In this document: positions 42,601 through 56,400 of the stretch, one piece after another | How positions within the stretch are numbered: position 1 is the stretch's first letter | Layout of the letters: each line of letters starts with the position of its first letter | From: Balanoglossus misakiensis | Taxonomy: Eukaryota; Hemichordata | DNA length: 64,000 nt | Assembly: GCA_040954595.2 (NCBI GenBank) | Contig: CM082588.2 | Span: forward strand, 12,524,001 to 12,588,000 | Direction: 5' to 3' | The notes under the pieces: generated by a model | What the model saw: the letters and a program-made list of their open reading frames with translations, nothing else | Told to the model about the DNA's origin: nothing | The model's database searches: none | Made by a program: the position numbers and the translations under genes

Positions 42601-45600
42601 TTAGAGTCCAAGGTTCCAGGGGTGAAGGATTAGAGTTCAAGGGTCAATGGTTAGAGTTCAAGAGTTGGAGATCGAGGGTCAAGGGGGTCAAGGGTTAGTC
42701 CAAGGTTCAAGGGGTCAAGGATCAAGGGTTATAGTTCAATGGTCAAGGGGTCATGGGTCAAGAATTTGACTTCAAGGGTCAAAGGTCAAGGGTTAGAGAT
42801 CAAATGTCAAGGGTAAGAGTTCAAGGGTCAAATGTTAGAGTTCAAGGGTTAGAGTTCAAGGGTCAAAGGTCAAGGGTTATAGATCAAGCGACGATGGTAA
42901 GAGTTCAAGGGTCAAATGTTAGAGTTCAAGGGTCTAGGGTTACAGTTCAAGGGTCAAAGGTCAAGGGTTAGAGTTAAAGAGTTGGCGATCGAGGGTCAAG
43001 GGTTGGAGTTCATGAGCCAATGATTTGAGTTCAAGGGTCAAAAGTCAAGGGTACGAGTTCAAGAGTTGGAGATCGAGGGTCAAGGGGGTCAAGGGTCAAG
43101 GGTAGGAGCACAAGGATCAAGGGTTAGAGTTCAAGGGGTCAAGGGTCAAGGATTTGAGTTCAACGGTCAAGGGTTAGAGTTCACGAGTCAAGGATTTGAG
43201 TTAAAGGGTTAGAGTTCAAGAGTTGGAGATCAAGGGTCAAAGGTCAAGGATTATAGTTGATGGGTCAACAGTTGGCGTTCAAGGGTTAGAGTTTAATGGT
43301 CAAGGGTTTAAGGGTCAAGCATTAAGGGTCAGTTGTTAAGTTTAGGGTTTAAGGGTCAAGAGTTTAATTTCAAGGGTCAAGGGTTAGATTTCAAGGGTCA
43401 AAGGTCAAGGGTTAGAGATCAAATGTCAAGGGTAAGAGTTCAAGGGTCAAATGTTAGAATTCAAGGGTTAGAGTTTAAGGGTCAAAGGTCAAGGGTTAGA
43501 GATCAAGAGTCAAGGGTAAGAGTTCAAGGGTCAAATGTTAGAGTTCAAGGGTCAAGGGTTAGAGTTCAATGGTCAAAGGTCAAGGGTTAGAGTTAAAGAG
43601 TTGGAGATCAAGGGGTCAAGGGTCAAGGGTAAGAGCTCAAGGGTTGAAGTTCATGGGTCAGAGGTTCATTGATTAGAGTCCAAGGTTCAAGGGGTCAAGG
43701 TTTAGAGTTCAAGGGTCAAGGGTTAGAGTTCAAGAGTTGGAGATCGAGGGTCAAGGGTTATAGTTCAATAGTCAAGGGGTCATGGGTCAAGAATTTGAGT
43801 TCAAGGGTCAAGGGTTAGAGTTCACGAGCCAAGGATTTGAGTTCAAGGGTTAGAGTTCACGAGTCAAGGGTTAGAGTTCAAGGGTCTAAAGTCAATGGTA
43901 AGAGTTCAAGAGTTGGAGATCAAGGTCAAAGGTCAATGATTATAGTTGATGGGTCAACAGTTGACGTTCAAGGGTTAGAGTTTAAGGGTCAAGGGTTTAA
44001 GGGACAAGCATAAAGGGTCAGTTGTCAAGTTTAGGGTTTAAGGGTCAAGAGTTTTGTTTCAAGGGTCAAAGGTTAGATTTCAAAGGTCAAGGGCTAGAGA
44101 TCAAATGTCAAGGGTAAGAGGTCAAGGGTAAGAGCTCATGGGTCAAGGGTTGGAGTTCATGGGTCCAAGGTTCAAGTGGTCAAGGATCGAGGGTTAGAGT
44201 TCAATGGTAAAGGATTAGAGGTCAAGGGTTAGAGTTTAAGGGTTAGGGTTAGGGTTAGGGTCAAAGGTCAAGGGTCAAAGGTCAAGGATTATAGTTGATG
44301 GGTCAACAGTTGGCGTTCAAGGGTTAGAGTTTAATGGTCAAGGGTTCTAGGGTCATGGGTTTAAGGGTCAAGCATTAAGGGTCAGTTGTCAAGTTTAGGG
44401 TGTAAGGGTCAAGAGTTTTGTTTCAAGGGTCAAGGGTTAGATTTCAAGGGTCAAAGGTCAATGGTTAGAGATCCAATGTCAAGGGTAAGAGTTCAAGGGT
44501 CATATATTAGAGTTCAAGGGTTGGAGTTCATGGGTCAGAGGTTCAATGGTTAGAGTCCAAGGTTCCAGGGGTCAAGGATTAGAGTTCAAGGGTCAAAGGT
44601 TAGAGTTCAAGAGTTGGAGATCGAGGGTCAAGGGGGTCAAGGGTTAGAGTCCTAGGTTCAAGGGGTCAAGGATCAAGGGTTATAGTTCAATGGTCAAGGG
44701 GTCATGGGTCAAGAATTTGACTTCAAGGGTCAAAGGTCAAGGGTTAGAGATCAAATGTCAAGGGTAAGAGTTCAAGGGTCAAATGTTAGAGTTCAAGGGT
44801 TAGAGTTCAAGGGTCAAAGGTCAAGGGTTATAGATCAAGCGACGATGGTAAGAGTTCAAGGGTCAAATGTTAGAGTTCAAGGGTCTAGGGTTAGAGTTCA
44901 AGGGTCAAAGGTCAAGGGTTAGAGTTAAAGAGTTGGCGATCGAGGGTCAAGGGTTGGAGTTCATGAGCCAATGATTTGAGTTCAAGGGTCAAAAGTCAAG
45001 GGTACGAGTTCAAAAGTTGGAGATCGAGGGTCAAGGGGGTCAAGGGTCAAGGGTAGGAGCACAAGGATCAAGGGTTAGAGTTCAAGGGGTCAAGGGTCAA
45101 GGATTTGAGTTCAACGGTCAAGGGTTAGAGTTCACGAGTCAAGGATTTGAGTTAAAGGGTTAGAGTTCAAGAGTTGGAGATCAAGGGTCAAAGGTCAAGG
45201 ATTATAGTTGATGGGTCAACAGTTGGCGTTCAAGGGTTAGAGTTTAATGGTCAAGGGTTTAAGCGTCAAGCATTAAGGGTCAGTTGTTAAGTTTAGGGTT
45301 TAAGGGTCAAGAGTTTAATTTCAAGGGTCAAGGGTTAGATTTCAAGGGTCAAAGGTCAAGGGTTAGAGATCAAATGTCAAGGGTAAGAGTTCAAGGGTCA
45401 AGGGTAAGAGTTCAAGGGTCAAGGGTAAGAGCTCATGGATCAAAGGTTCAATGGTTAGAGTCCAAGGTTCAAGTGGTCAAGGGGTCAAAGGTCAAGGGTT
45501 AGAGTTCAAAGGTCAAGGGTTAGAGTTTACGAGTTGGAGATCGAGGGTCAAGGGGTTCAAGGGTTATAGTTCAGACAGCTGGTCAAAGGTCAAAGGTAAA

Positions 45601-45620
45601 GGGTTAGAGATCGAGAGTCA
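39610..45620 (+). repeat. Subtelomeric minisatellite A (G-rich strand up), with ~1.95-kb higher-order repeat
   Basis: About 6 kb of degenerate units built from aagggtc, aagggttagagttc and aggtcaa blocks, with almost no C runs on the plus strand. The marker attatagttgatgggtcaac recurs at about 40,362, 41,056, 41,423, 41,987, 42,337, 43,247, 43,938, 44,287 and 45,198. The last six positions show a 1,950-1,951-bp period, so two near-identical higher-order copies occupy ~41.99-45.6 kb. A short perfect (GGGTTA)n run is embedded at 44,240-44,260. Short open frames through it are a by-product of unit lengths divisible by three. Confidence 0.9.
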
Positions 45621-46180
45621 AGGGTCTAATATTAAAAACATGCGATATGGAAATAACATCGCTTTTGTATTATATAACCCTTGCCTGGGATAAACACCTG
45701 ATAGAGCATTATGTTTCCTCTAATTCATAATGTACATATACAATTCCAGATCAGCGCTGCTTGCAGCTTTAACTATTCTCCAAAATTCGGCCAGATTTCG
45801 AAAACCGCATAACCTATGGGGCTGAAACTTGGTAGGGTGATAGGGAACAATGATTGCAGTGGCTCGTAAATATTTAATTAGTCACATGATAGGGCTAGAG
45901 GTCTGGTTTTGGTTGGAGGCCCACTATGGGGTCAAAGTTTTATGCCCCAATTTTGGGTGACCTTTGACTTACTTTCCCATATCTCAGCATCCAAAGCAGT
46001 TAGATCCCTGGCGTTTGGGGGGATTGAGCACATAATGGAGTCTTACACGAAACTTTGTGACCTTAGGGAAGCCTTTCACTTCGATGTACAATTTCTTCTT
46101 TCTTCAGTTCATTAAAATTGTTGCCCATTGAGCCGATTCACCTATTGTGTACGTGTGTTCATTTAATAAGAGGAATAGCA
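45621..46180. other. Spacer with inverted member of the ggtcaccc-type repeat
   Basis: Contains at 45,765-46,115 a diverged, reverse-oriented relative of the repeat at 6,696-7,345 (gcagcttt end, ggcccactatggggtcaaag, tttgggtgacctttgac). No gene seen. Confidence 0.5.
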
Positions 46181-46460
46181 CTCAAATCAAATCAAATTGA
46201 AATAAATGAAATTAAATTAAATTAAATCGAAATCATATTAATGTGATAAAATTAAATTAGAGTAAAATAAATTATATTAAATTGAATCAAATAAAAATCA
46301 AATTAAATCAAAACAAATTAAATAAAATAAATTATATTAAATAATCAAATTAAATTAAATCCATCTGTCATTCATCCATCATTTATACATCCATCTGTTA
46401 CCATCCATCTTTGAACCATCCAAATATTCATCTATCACCCATCCCATCTATCATCCATAT
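46181..46460. repeat. AAATT/AAATC-type and CATC-type simple repeats
   Basis: From 46,181 to ~46,360 the sequence is degenerate pentanucleotide (aaatt, aaatc). From ~46,360 to 46,460 it is catc-rich (ccatctgtcattcatccatc). These lead into satellite B. Confidence 0.8.
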
Positions 46461-49400
46461 ATCATTCATCCACACTCATCCCGAAACCTAATCCTTACTC
46501 GGACCCCATGACCCAATCCCCTTCGTACCTCAAAACCTCACCCCAAAGTCAATCCCAGAATTGTACTCTCAAAAATACCTTATTAGTCAAACAACAATCA
46601 CCGATCCAACTCCAAACTTACACTTGTCAGCTATCACCTACCATCCCATCACTACTCCCACCCAACTTCACCTCAGCCTATTCCCACTCGCTCCCCCATC
46701 ATCACCCTGGCCTCCTTCACCAAAACCACACCAGACCACATAATGCCTCCATCTTTTACTCCACACCTTACACCCACCACAAATCCTAGCCATCACCCAA
46801 CCTATCATAGCCCAAACAACCCAAACCCAATCAAAATTGACCCTAGCCCCACTTATCATCATCCAAGCCATCAATGCTCAACGACACCCAAATAACACTA
46901 ACTTAAAGATTGGCATAAATCCAAACTCATACCACTGCCACCCCCCATATACAAAACCAAGACTCTATTACGAACCAATACCTACCTTTTATAGCAAATA
47001 CACGACCAAAGATTTGATCCCATCTATCATCCATATCCGAAAACTAATCCTTACTGGGGCCCCATCCTAATCCCATAACCCAATCCACTTCGTACCTCAA
47101 ACATCACCCCGAAGTCAATACAAGAATTATACTATCAAAAAAATTCATATTATTCAAACACCAATCACCGATCAAACTCTAAAGTTAAACTAACTCTCAC
47201 GACCTTGTCAGCTACCACCCACCACCCCGTCACCACTCCCAACCGACTTTACCCAAACCTATTCCCACTCGCACTCCCATCACAACCCTGGCCTCCTTCC
47301 CCCAAACCGCACCATCTCTTACACCACACCATACACCAACCACAAATTTAAATCCTGGCAGTCACCCAACCTATTATGCCCAAACAATCCAAATCAAATC
47401 AAAATTGACCCTAGCCCAAGCCTACCATCAATACTCGACGGCCAACCAAATAACACTTAACTTAAAGATTGGCATCCAAATCCAAACTCATACCACTGCC
47501 ACTCCAACAATGCAACATCAGGACTCTTTTTTACGAACCAAAACCTAACATTTGTAGAAAATAGGCGACCAAAGATTTAATCCCTCCAAATATTCATCTA
47601 TCACCCATCCCATCTATCAGCCATATATTATTCATCCACACTCATCCCGAAACCTAATACTTACTGGAACCCCACCTTTAACCCATGACCCAATCCCCTT
47701 TGTACGTCGAACCTCATCCGAAGTCAATCCCAGTATTGTACTCTCAAAAAATACCTTATTACTCAAACGCCAATCATCGATCAAACTCTAAACTTCTATT
47801 ACTCTCACGACCTTGTCAGCTATCACCCGCCACCGCAATACCACTCCCACCCAACTTTACCCGAACATATTCCCACTCGTATTCACCACCCTGGCCTCCT
47901 TCACAAAAACCTACCCAGACCACATAAAGCCTCCATCTCTTACACCTCACCTTATACCCACCACAAATCCTAGCTATCACCCAACCTATCATAGCCCAAA
48001 CAATCCAAACCCAATCAAAATTGACCCTAGCCGCACTTATCAAGCCATCAATGCTCAACGGCAACCCAAATAACGCTTAACTTAAAGATTGGCATAAATC
48101 CAAACTCATACCACTGCCACCCCAAATATACAACACAAAGACTCTATCACGAACCAATACCTACCATTTATAGCAAATACACGACCAAAGATTTGATCCC
48201 ATCTATCATCCATATATCATCCTTCCACACTCATCCCGAAACCTAATCCTTACTGGAACCCCAACCTTAAACCCATGACCCAATCCCCTTCGTACCTTAA
48301 ACCTCACCCCGAAATCAATTCCAGAATTGTAATTTAAAAAAATACCTTATTACTCAAACACAAATCACCGATCCAATTAAATTAAACTAACTCTCACGAC
48401 CTTGTCAGCTATCACCAACCAATCCAAACCAACTTTACCTGATCGTATTCCCACTGCCCCCCTCCCCCTCCCCCCAATCACCACCCTGGCCTCCTTCACC
48501 AAAACCGCACCAGACCCCACAATGCCTCTTTGTCTTACACCACACCTTACACCCGCCACAAATTTAAATCCTGTCAGTCAACCAACCTATCAAAACCCAA
48601 ACAATCCAAACAAATCAAAATTGACCTAGCCCACCTATCATCACCCAAAGCCTACCATCAATACTCGACGGCCAAATAAATAACACTTAACTTAAAGATT
48701 GACATCCAATTCCAAACTCTACCACTGCCTGATGTTGTATTGTTGGAACAATACAACATCAGGACTCTATTACGAACCAAAATCTTCCATGTGTAGAAAA
48801 TAGCCGCCCAAAGATTTGATTCCTTCATATATTGAACTATCACCCATACCATATAACATTCAAACACAATCATATAACATTCAAATACACTCATCCCGAA
48901 ACCTAATCCTTAATGGAACCCCACTTTAACCCATGCCCCAAGTCAATCCCAGTATTTTACTCTCAAAAAATACCTTATTACTCAAACACCAATCATCTAA
49001 ACTTATATTACTCTCATGACCTTGTCAGCTATCCCTAACCCTAACCCCAACCCACCACCCCAATACCACTCACATCCAACTTTACCCGAACATACTCCTT
49101 CTCGCACCCCCATCACAACCCTGGCCTCCTTCACCAAAACCGCACCAGACCCCCATAATGCCTCCATCTCTTACGTGACCACACCTTAATCCCACCACAA
49201 ATCCTAGCCATCACCCAACCTATCATAGCTAAAACAAACTAAACTCTATCATTCTTGCCCCACTTATCATCAACCAAGCCATCAATGCTCAACGGTGGTA
49301 ACCCAAATAACACTTAACTTAAAGATTTGCATAACCAAACTCATACCACTGCCACCCTAAATATACAACACCAAGACTCTATTACGAAACAATACCTACC

Positions 49401-51735
49401 ATTTGTAGCAAATAGACCACCAAAGATTTGATCCCATCTATCATCAATATATCATCATTCCACACTCATCCCGAAACCTAATCCTTACTGGGACCCCACA
49501 TTAACCGACCCAATCCACTTCTTACCTCAAACCTAACCCCGAAGTCAATCCCGGAATTGTACTCTTACAAAATACGTTATTACTCAAACACCAATCACCG
49601 ATCCAATTCCAAAGTTACACTAAGGCTCACGACCTTGTCAGCTATCACCACAGCCACCCAACTTTACCCCAACCTATTCCCACGCACCCCTATCACCACC
49701 CCGACCTACATCCCCAAAACCGCAGTAGCCCCACCACAAATTTAAATCCTGGCATTCACCCAAACTATCACAACTCAAACGTCCCAAACCAAATCAAAAT
49801 TGACCCTAGCCCTAATATTACCCAAGCCTACCCAATACCCGACGACCAACCAAATAACACAACTTAAAGATTGGCATCCAAATCCAAACTCTACCACTGC
49901 CACTCCAACATGACAACATCAGGACTCTATTACGTACCAAAACCTTCCATGTGTAGGAAATAGCGACCAAAGATTTGATCCCTCCATATATTCATCTATC
50001 ACCCATCCCATCTATCATCCATTCATCCACACTCATCTCGAAACCTAATCCTTACTGCGACCCCACCTTAAACCGATGACCCAATCCACTTCCTACCTCA
50101 AACATCACCCCGAAGTCAATCCAAGAATTATACTCCTAAAACATTTCCTATTACTCAAACACCAATCGCCGATCAAATTATTAAGTTATACTCACTCTCA
50201 CGACCTTGTCAGCTATAACCCAGCACCTCGTCACCACTCTCACCCAACTTAAATCAAACCTATTCCCACTCGCAGCCCCATCACAACCCTGGCCTCCTTC
50301 ACCGAAACCGCACCAGACCTCATATTGCCTCGATCTCTTACACCACACCTTACATCCACCACAAATTTAAATCCTGGCAGTCACCAAACCAATCATAACC
50401 CAAACAATCCAAACAAATCAAAATTGACCCTGGCCCTATCCCACCTAACATCACCCAAAGCCTACCAATACTCGACGGCCAACATTGGCATCCAAATCCA
50501 AACTCATACCACTGCCACTCCCACTATACAAAATCAGGACTCTATTACGAACCAAAACCTACTATTTGTAGAAAATAGGCGACCAAAGATTTAATCCTCC
50601 AAATATTCATCTATCACCCATCCCATCTATCACCCATATATCAGTCATCAACACTCATCCTAAAACATAATCCTTACTGGAACCCCACCTTAAATCCATG
50701 TCCCAATCCCCTTTGTACCTCAAACGTCTCCCCGAAGTCAATCCCAGAATTGTACTCTCAAAAATTGCCTTATTACTCAAACACCAATCATCGACCCAAC
50801 TCTAAACTTAAACTTACTCACATGACCTTGTCTGTCATCACTGCATTACCACTCACACCCAACTTTACCCAAACATACTCCTACTATCACCCCAATCACC
50901 AGCCTGGCCTCCTTCACCAAAAACACAACAGACCCCATAATGCCTCTAACCCTAATCTCTTACGTGACCACGACTTATACCCTCCACAAATCCTAGCCAT
51001 CACCAAAACTATCCAAACACAATCAATATTGACCCTTACTTCACTTATCATCAACCAAGCCATCAATGCTCAACGTCAACGCAAATAACACTTAACTTAA
51101 ACCAAACTCAAACCACTGCCACCCCAAATATAGAACACCAAGACTCTATTACGAACCAATACCTACCATTTGTAGCAAATAAACGCCCAATAATTTGATC
51201 CCGTCTATCATCCATATATCATCATTCCACACTTATCCCGAAACCTAATCCTTATTGGGACCCAACTTAAACCGACGCAATCCACATCTTACCTCAAACC
51301 TCACCCCGAAGTCAATCCCAGAATTCTACTCTTAAAAAATACGTTATTACTCAAACAACAATCACCGATCCAACTCCAAACTTACACTAAGGCTCGCGAC
51401 CTTGTAAGCTATCACCACTACCACACAACTTTACCCCAACCTATTCCCACTCACCCCTATCACCACCCCGACCTCCATCCCCAAAACCGCACTAGCCCCA
51501 CCAAAAATTTAAATCCTGTCAGTCACCCAACCTATCATAACAAAAACATCCCAAACCAAATCAAAATTGACCCTAGCCCTAACATTGCCCAAGCCTAACA
51601 TCAATACTCGAAGGCCACGCAAATAACTCTTAACGTAAAGGTTGGCATAAATACAAACTCTAATACTAATACTCAAACAACATTTATTACGCTATTCCGA
51701 ACCAAAACCTGCAATTTTTATATACGACCAAAGAT
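46461..51735 (-). repeat. Subtelomeric satellite B, ~560-660-bp units, nearly G-free plus strand
   Basis: About nine units, each marked by ctcatcccgaaacctaatcc near 46,478, 47,036, 47,646, 48,233, 48,892, 49,467, 50,033, 50,656 and 51,232 (spacing 558-659 bp). Units share a cttgtcagctatcacc segment, a ccctggcctccttcaccaaa segment and an actctattacgaacca segment. The plus strand is strongly C- and A-rich with very few G. Units have diverged by many small indels. Short open frames are incidental. Reverse-complement copies occur at 60,110-60,960. Confidence 0.9.
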
Positions 51736-53471
51736 CCTGACCATAGAAGAATTCACTTCTGTCAATAATACAAACTCCTACAAACTCTCTCTGGCTAATT
51801 CATAAAATGTATTTATTTAGGCTTCGAAATAATGGAAATCAAAATGAATCATCTTTTTGAAAATATTATTAAACACTCATTATTTGGGTACAAATATGAT
51901 GATTGTTCTGTATTGCATGTATAAATTAAAAATGACTCATTTATCATTTCAAATTCAAAAACAACCATTTTTAGGCTTAAAACATTAACTTTGTTTTCGA
52001 AAATGTTATAAAACACCCCTTGTGGATATCAACATTTAACGACACCCACCCCGCTTGTGTGATATGAGAGTAAAAACTCGCCCAAGAGAGACTTTGTCAC
52101 ACATTGTAAACACTTCTAAATCATTCGAAATCTTTTCTTTAAATATTATAAAAAAAACCACCATTACTTTGTGCACAAAAACTTTTCATACAATACCAAA
52201 ACGATATTTGGTCCTAAACGCAAGTTTTTTATTATTAGATAATGATTTCAAACTCGAAATCACCCCGTACTTTTAGCTTAGAAATAATTTTCCTCTGAAA
52301 ATATTATAAACTCCAAAAACTGTTTAAAAAGCAATTTCTATACAATAACAACCCTGTTTAAGGCTTTGAAAAACTGTTTAATCATTCTAAAACGTTTCTT
52401 TGAACATAATACAAAACCATCCTTTATTCGGGCCCAAAAACTGTTCAAAATGATATTTTTTCATATAACAAGTTTTGAATAAAAATTAATAGATAGTGAT
52501 TTCAAACTCAAACACATCCTTATTTAGGCTTATAAACATTCTAAATTTCTTTTAAAAATATTCTCTCGATTTAAGGCTTTTTTCTAAAACATTCGTTGAA
52601 AGTATTACTAAAACACAACATTTTGGCACAAAAAATTTTCAATACGACATTAAAAACGATGTATGTTCCATGAAAACATAAAAACCAGGCATTGAAAATT
52701 GTATATAAAACGCAAAATTTTGGTACAAAAAATGTTAAATTCGATATGAAATCGATTTTATAATAATATTGCGTATTTAGAAAATAATTTACTTAATCAG
52801 CAATTTTTTGAAAATACAAATAGATTTAAGGCTTAAAAACACTTTTTAATAATTCAATATCTTTCTTTGAAAATATTATTAAGAAACACATTTCTTGGGC
52901 TCAAAAACACCAAGACTCTATTACGATATTAAAACGACGTTTGTTCCATATCACATTTTTATAATAATCTCAGCAACATGGCCTGTTTGTTCCATATTGC
53001 ATTTTTATTTGAAAAACGATTCAATAAGTATTTTAAATTGAAATGCACTTTAATTTTGGCATAAAAACAGATTAACAGATTATAATACACCCACCTTTGA
53101 AAATTGTATATAAAACGCAATATTTTGGTACGAAAATATTTCATACGGTATTAAATCGATATTATTATTATTATTATTTATTCACATACTGTAGGCCACC
53201 GGCCCATAGGTATACATCATATAATAAAGTTACATCGCTGAAGACGCTGTTTACATGTAGTTATTTACACAACATTTGCAGGTGTTGAACCTGGTATTGC
53301 ATTATGACGTTTCCTTGTGGAAAACAATATAAACTTTGATAGATTCTGTATAATGGAAGCATTTTCAGATTGCAAAAGTTTGATATCGATATGAAATCGA
53401 TATTATAAAAATATTGCGAATTTTGAATAAAATTTATTTAATAAGCGATTTTAATATTTTGGGCACGAAAA
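51736..53471. repeat. AT-rich satellite C, left-oriented
   Basis: Loose repeats of phrases such as ttaggctt-aaaacatt, gaaaatattataaaacac and tttcaatacgatattaaaacg. The first ~110 bp (51,724-51,843) matches 60,009-60,133 in reverse complement, anchoring the inverted repeat. A foreign insert with a (TTA)n start lies at 53,161-53,390. Confidence 0.8.
53161..53390. mobile_element. Possible short retroelement tail or SINE-like insert
   Basis: Starts with ttattattattattatt and continues with non-satellite sequence (ccaccggcccataggtatac, tacatcgctgaagacgctg) that interrupts satellite C close to its turn-around point. A (TTA)n end is typical of retroelement 3' ends. I cannot assign a family, and no second copy is in the window. 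Confidence 0.35.
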
Positions 53472-53487
53472 TTCCATCCCAAAATAT
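53454..53487. repeat. Hairpin at the turn-around point of the giant inverted repeat
   Basis: Perfect 10-bp arms (atattttggg / cccaaaatat) around a 14-nt loop. To the left, satellite C reads in one orientation up to cgaaaatt; from the second arm on it reads in the reverse orientation. The switch is therefore at ~53,472-53,477. Confidence 0.7.
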
Positions 53488-56400
53488 GGGTGTTTTAATA
53501 TTAATTTTAAACATAGATATAGAATATAGAAAGTATTTAAAGCCAGAAATCAATATTAAAATCGCTTCAAAGCCTTTAATAGGGAACATTTATATTGGAA
53601 TTGCTTAATAATCATTTTCGTTCAAAATACGCAATGTGAATATAACATCAATTTTATATCGTATTGAACATTTTTCGTGAAAAAAATGCGTTTTTTTATA
53701 CGATTTTTTTTTATATTCCCATAGTGTTATTTCAACATAAATAAGTGTGGAATGCTCATTGAATCAAATTTATTATCAAAATGTGATATGGAAGAAACAT
53801 CATTTTAATATCGTATTCAACAGATTTCGAGCCCAAACAATGGATGTTTTGATAATATTATCAAAGAAAGAGAAAGAATGATTAAAAAGTGTTTTTAAGC
53901 CTAAAATCCAAAAAAATTGCTTAATAATCATTTTCGTTCAAAATACGCAATATTATTTTAAAAAGATTTCTTATCGTATTAAACATTTTTTCGTCCCAAA
54001 ATATCGGTGTGTTTGAGTTTGAAATCTCTATTTATCAATTTTTATTAAAAATGTGCGATATGAAGTTCTTGAGCCCGGATAAAGGATGTTTATGTGTTAT
54101 GTTCAAAGAAAGGTTTTAGAATGATTTAACAGTTGTCCAAAGGCTTAAATAGGGATGTAAATATATAGGAATTGCTTATTAAATCATTTCCATTAAAAAT
54201 ACGCTATGTGAATATGACATTGATTTTAAAAGGTATTAAACATTTTTTGTGAAAAACTAAAGCGTGTTATAGAAAAAAAATTCAAAAAGGTTTTTAATGG
54301 TCCCACATTGTTTTTTAGCCTGAATAAGTGGGTTTGAATTTAAAATGCTTATTGAATCGTTTTTATTTAATACATGTGATATGAAACTGACAACGTTTTT
54401 ATAGTCGTATTGAGCAGTTTTCTTGCCAAATAATGTTTTTTTGTAATACATTCAAAAGACACTTTAGAATGATTAGAAACCGGTTCAACGCGTCGCAAAA
54501 TATTTATATTTGAATTGCTTGTTAAATCATTTTCATATTAAATTTTTTTAGCTGATTTGATTTTTATTCCATACATATATGGAATCAAAACATCTATTTT
54601 ATATCAGTTTTTGGAGTTTATAATATTTTCAGATGAAAATTATTCGTAAGCCTAAAAATATTGGGTGTTTTTGAGTTTGAAATCAGTATATAATAATTTT
54701 TATCAAGACGTGCGTTATGGACCAAATATCGTTTTAGTATTGTATTTGAAGTTTTGTCCACAAATTAATGGTGGTTTTGAATCATATTCAAAGAAATGAT
54801 TTAGGATGATTTTAAAGTGTTCTGAAGCCTTTAATCTTGTTGCATTCATGTTGAAATCGCTTGTTAAAACATTTTCATTTGAAATAAACAATGTGAATAA
54901 AAAACGATTAAATACCGAATTAATCACTTAAAGTGAAAGATAATGCGTTTTATATCAAATTTAAAAGACGGGTTTAATAATGATGTCAGGGTGTTTTTTA
55001 TGACTAAATAAGTTTGTATTTAACTTTAAAATGCTTTACGGATCATTTTTATTTAAAACCTGAAATATGGAACAAGCATTGTTTTAGTATAGTATTAAAT
55101 AGTTTTCATTCCTAAATAATTATTTTTTTATTATATACACAAAGAAAGGTTTAAGAATTATATATTACTGTTTTAGAGCTATATGCGTGTATTGATTTAT
55201 CGATTGTTTATTTAATCATATTTTTTCAAAATATACAATGTGAATAAAATATCGTTTTAAGCCTAAAATCGATTTGAATTCCAAAAAATCGCTTACTAAA
55301 TAAATTATTTTCAAAATACGCAATGTTATTATCACATCGATTTTATATCATATTTAACATTTTTTCGTCCCAAAATATCGCTTTTAATAAGTGAGGTTTT
55401 ATAATGATCCAACAGTGTTTTCAAGCCGTAAATAGTTTTTTGAAACGTTAATTGTCTTTTTTAATATATAAAAGCAATATGGAACATACATCGTTTTTTA
55501 TGTCGTATTGATTAGTTTTAGTGCCAAAATATTGTGTTTTAGTAATACTTTCAATGAAAATTTTAGAATGATTAAAAAGTGTTTAAAAGCCTTAAATCGA
55601 GAGAAAAATTTTAAAAGGAATTTAAAATGTTTATAATCCTAAATAAGGGTGTGTTTGAGTTTGAAATCTCTATCTATTAATTTTTATTAAAAATGTGCGA
55701 GATGAAGTTCTTGGTCCCGAATATAGGATGGTTTTGTGTTATGTTCAAAGAAAGGTTTAAGAATGATTTATCAGTTTTCCAAAGGCTTAAATATGGGTGT
55801 AAATATATAGAAAATGCTTGTTAAATCATTTCCGTTAAAAATACGCTATATGAATATGACATTGATTTTAAAAGGTATTAAACATTTTTTGTGAAATAGA
55901 TGTTGTTATGTGTTATAGAAAAAAATTTCGAAAGGTTTTTAAAGATCCCACATTGTTTTTTAGCCTAAATAAGTGGATTTGAATTTAAAATGCTTATTGA
56001 ATCGTTTTTATTTAATACATGCGATATGAAACTAACAACGTTTTTGTGTCGTATTGAGCAGTTTTCTTGCCAAATAATGTTTTTTGTAATACATTCAAAA
56101 GAGACTTTAGAATGATTAGAAACCGGTTCAACGCCTCGCAAAACATTTATATTGGAATTGCTTGTTAAATCATTTTTTTTAGCTTATTTGATATTTATTC
56201 AATACATATATAAATTAACACATCTATTTTATATCAGTTTTTGGAGTTTGAAATCAGTATCTAATAATTTTTATTTAAATGTGCGTTAGGGACCAAACAT
56301 CGTTTTAGTATTGTATTTAGAGTTTTTGTCCACAAATTAATGGTGGTTTTGTATCATATTCAAAGAAATGATTTAGGATGATTTTAAAGTGTTCTGAAGC

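Noticed and set aside
39613-45502. Several open frames of 60-90 codons with VRVQGS and KGQ-rich repetitive translations in minisatellite A
   Set aside because: They follow from repeat blocks whose lengths are multiples of three and that lack stop codons in one frame. No start context, splice sites or domain; the higher-order copies simply repeat them.
39610-46000. CRISPR-like appearance of regularly spaced short repeats
   Set aside because: Repeats are contiguous and degenerate with no unique spacers, no cas genes, and a eukaryotic telomere in the same sequence.
46508-51088. Pro/Thr/Ser-rich open frames in satellite B
   Set aside because: The plus strand is nearly G-free, which makes TAG and TGA stops rare. 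The frames are not conserved between satellite units, which differ by frame-changing indels.
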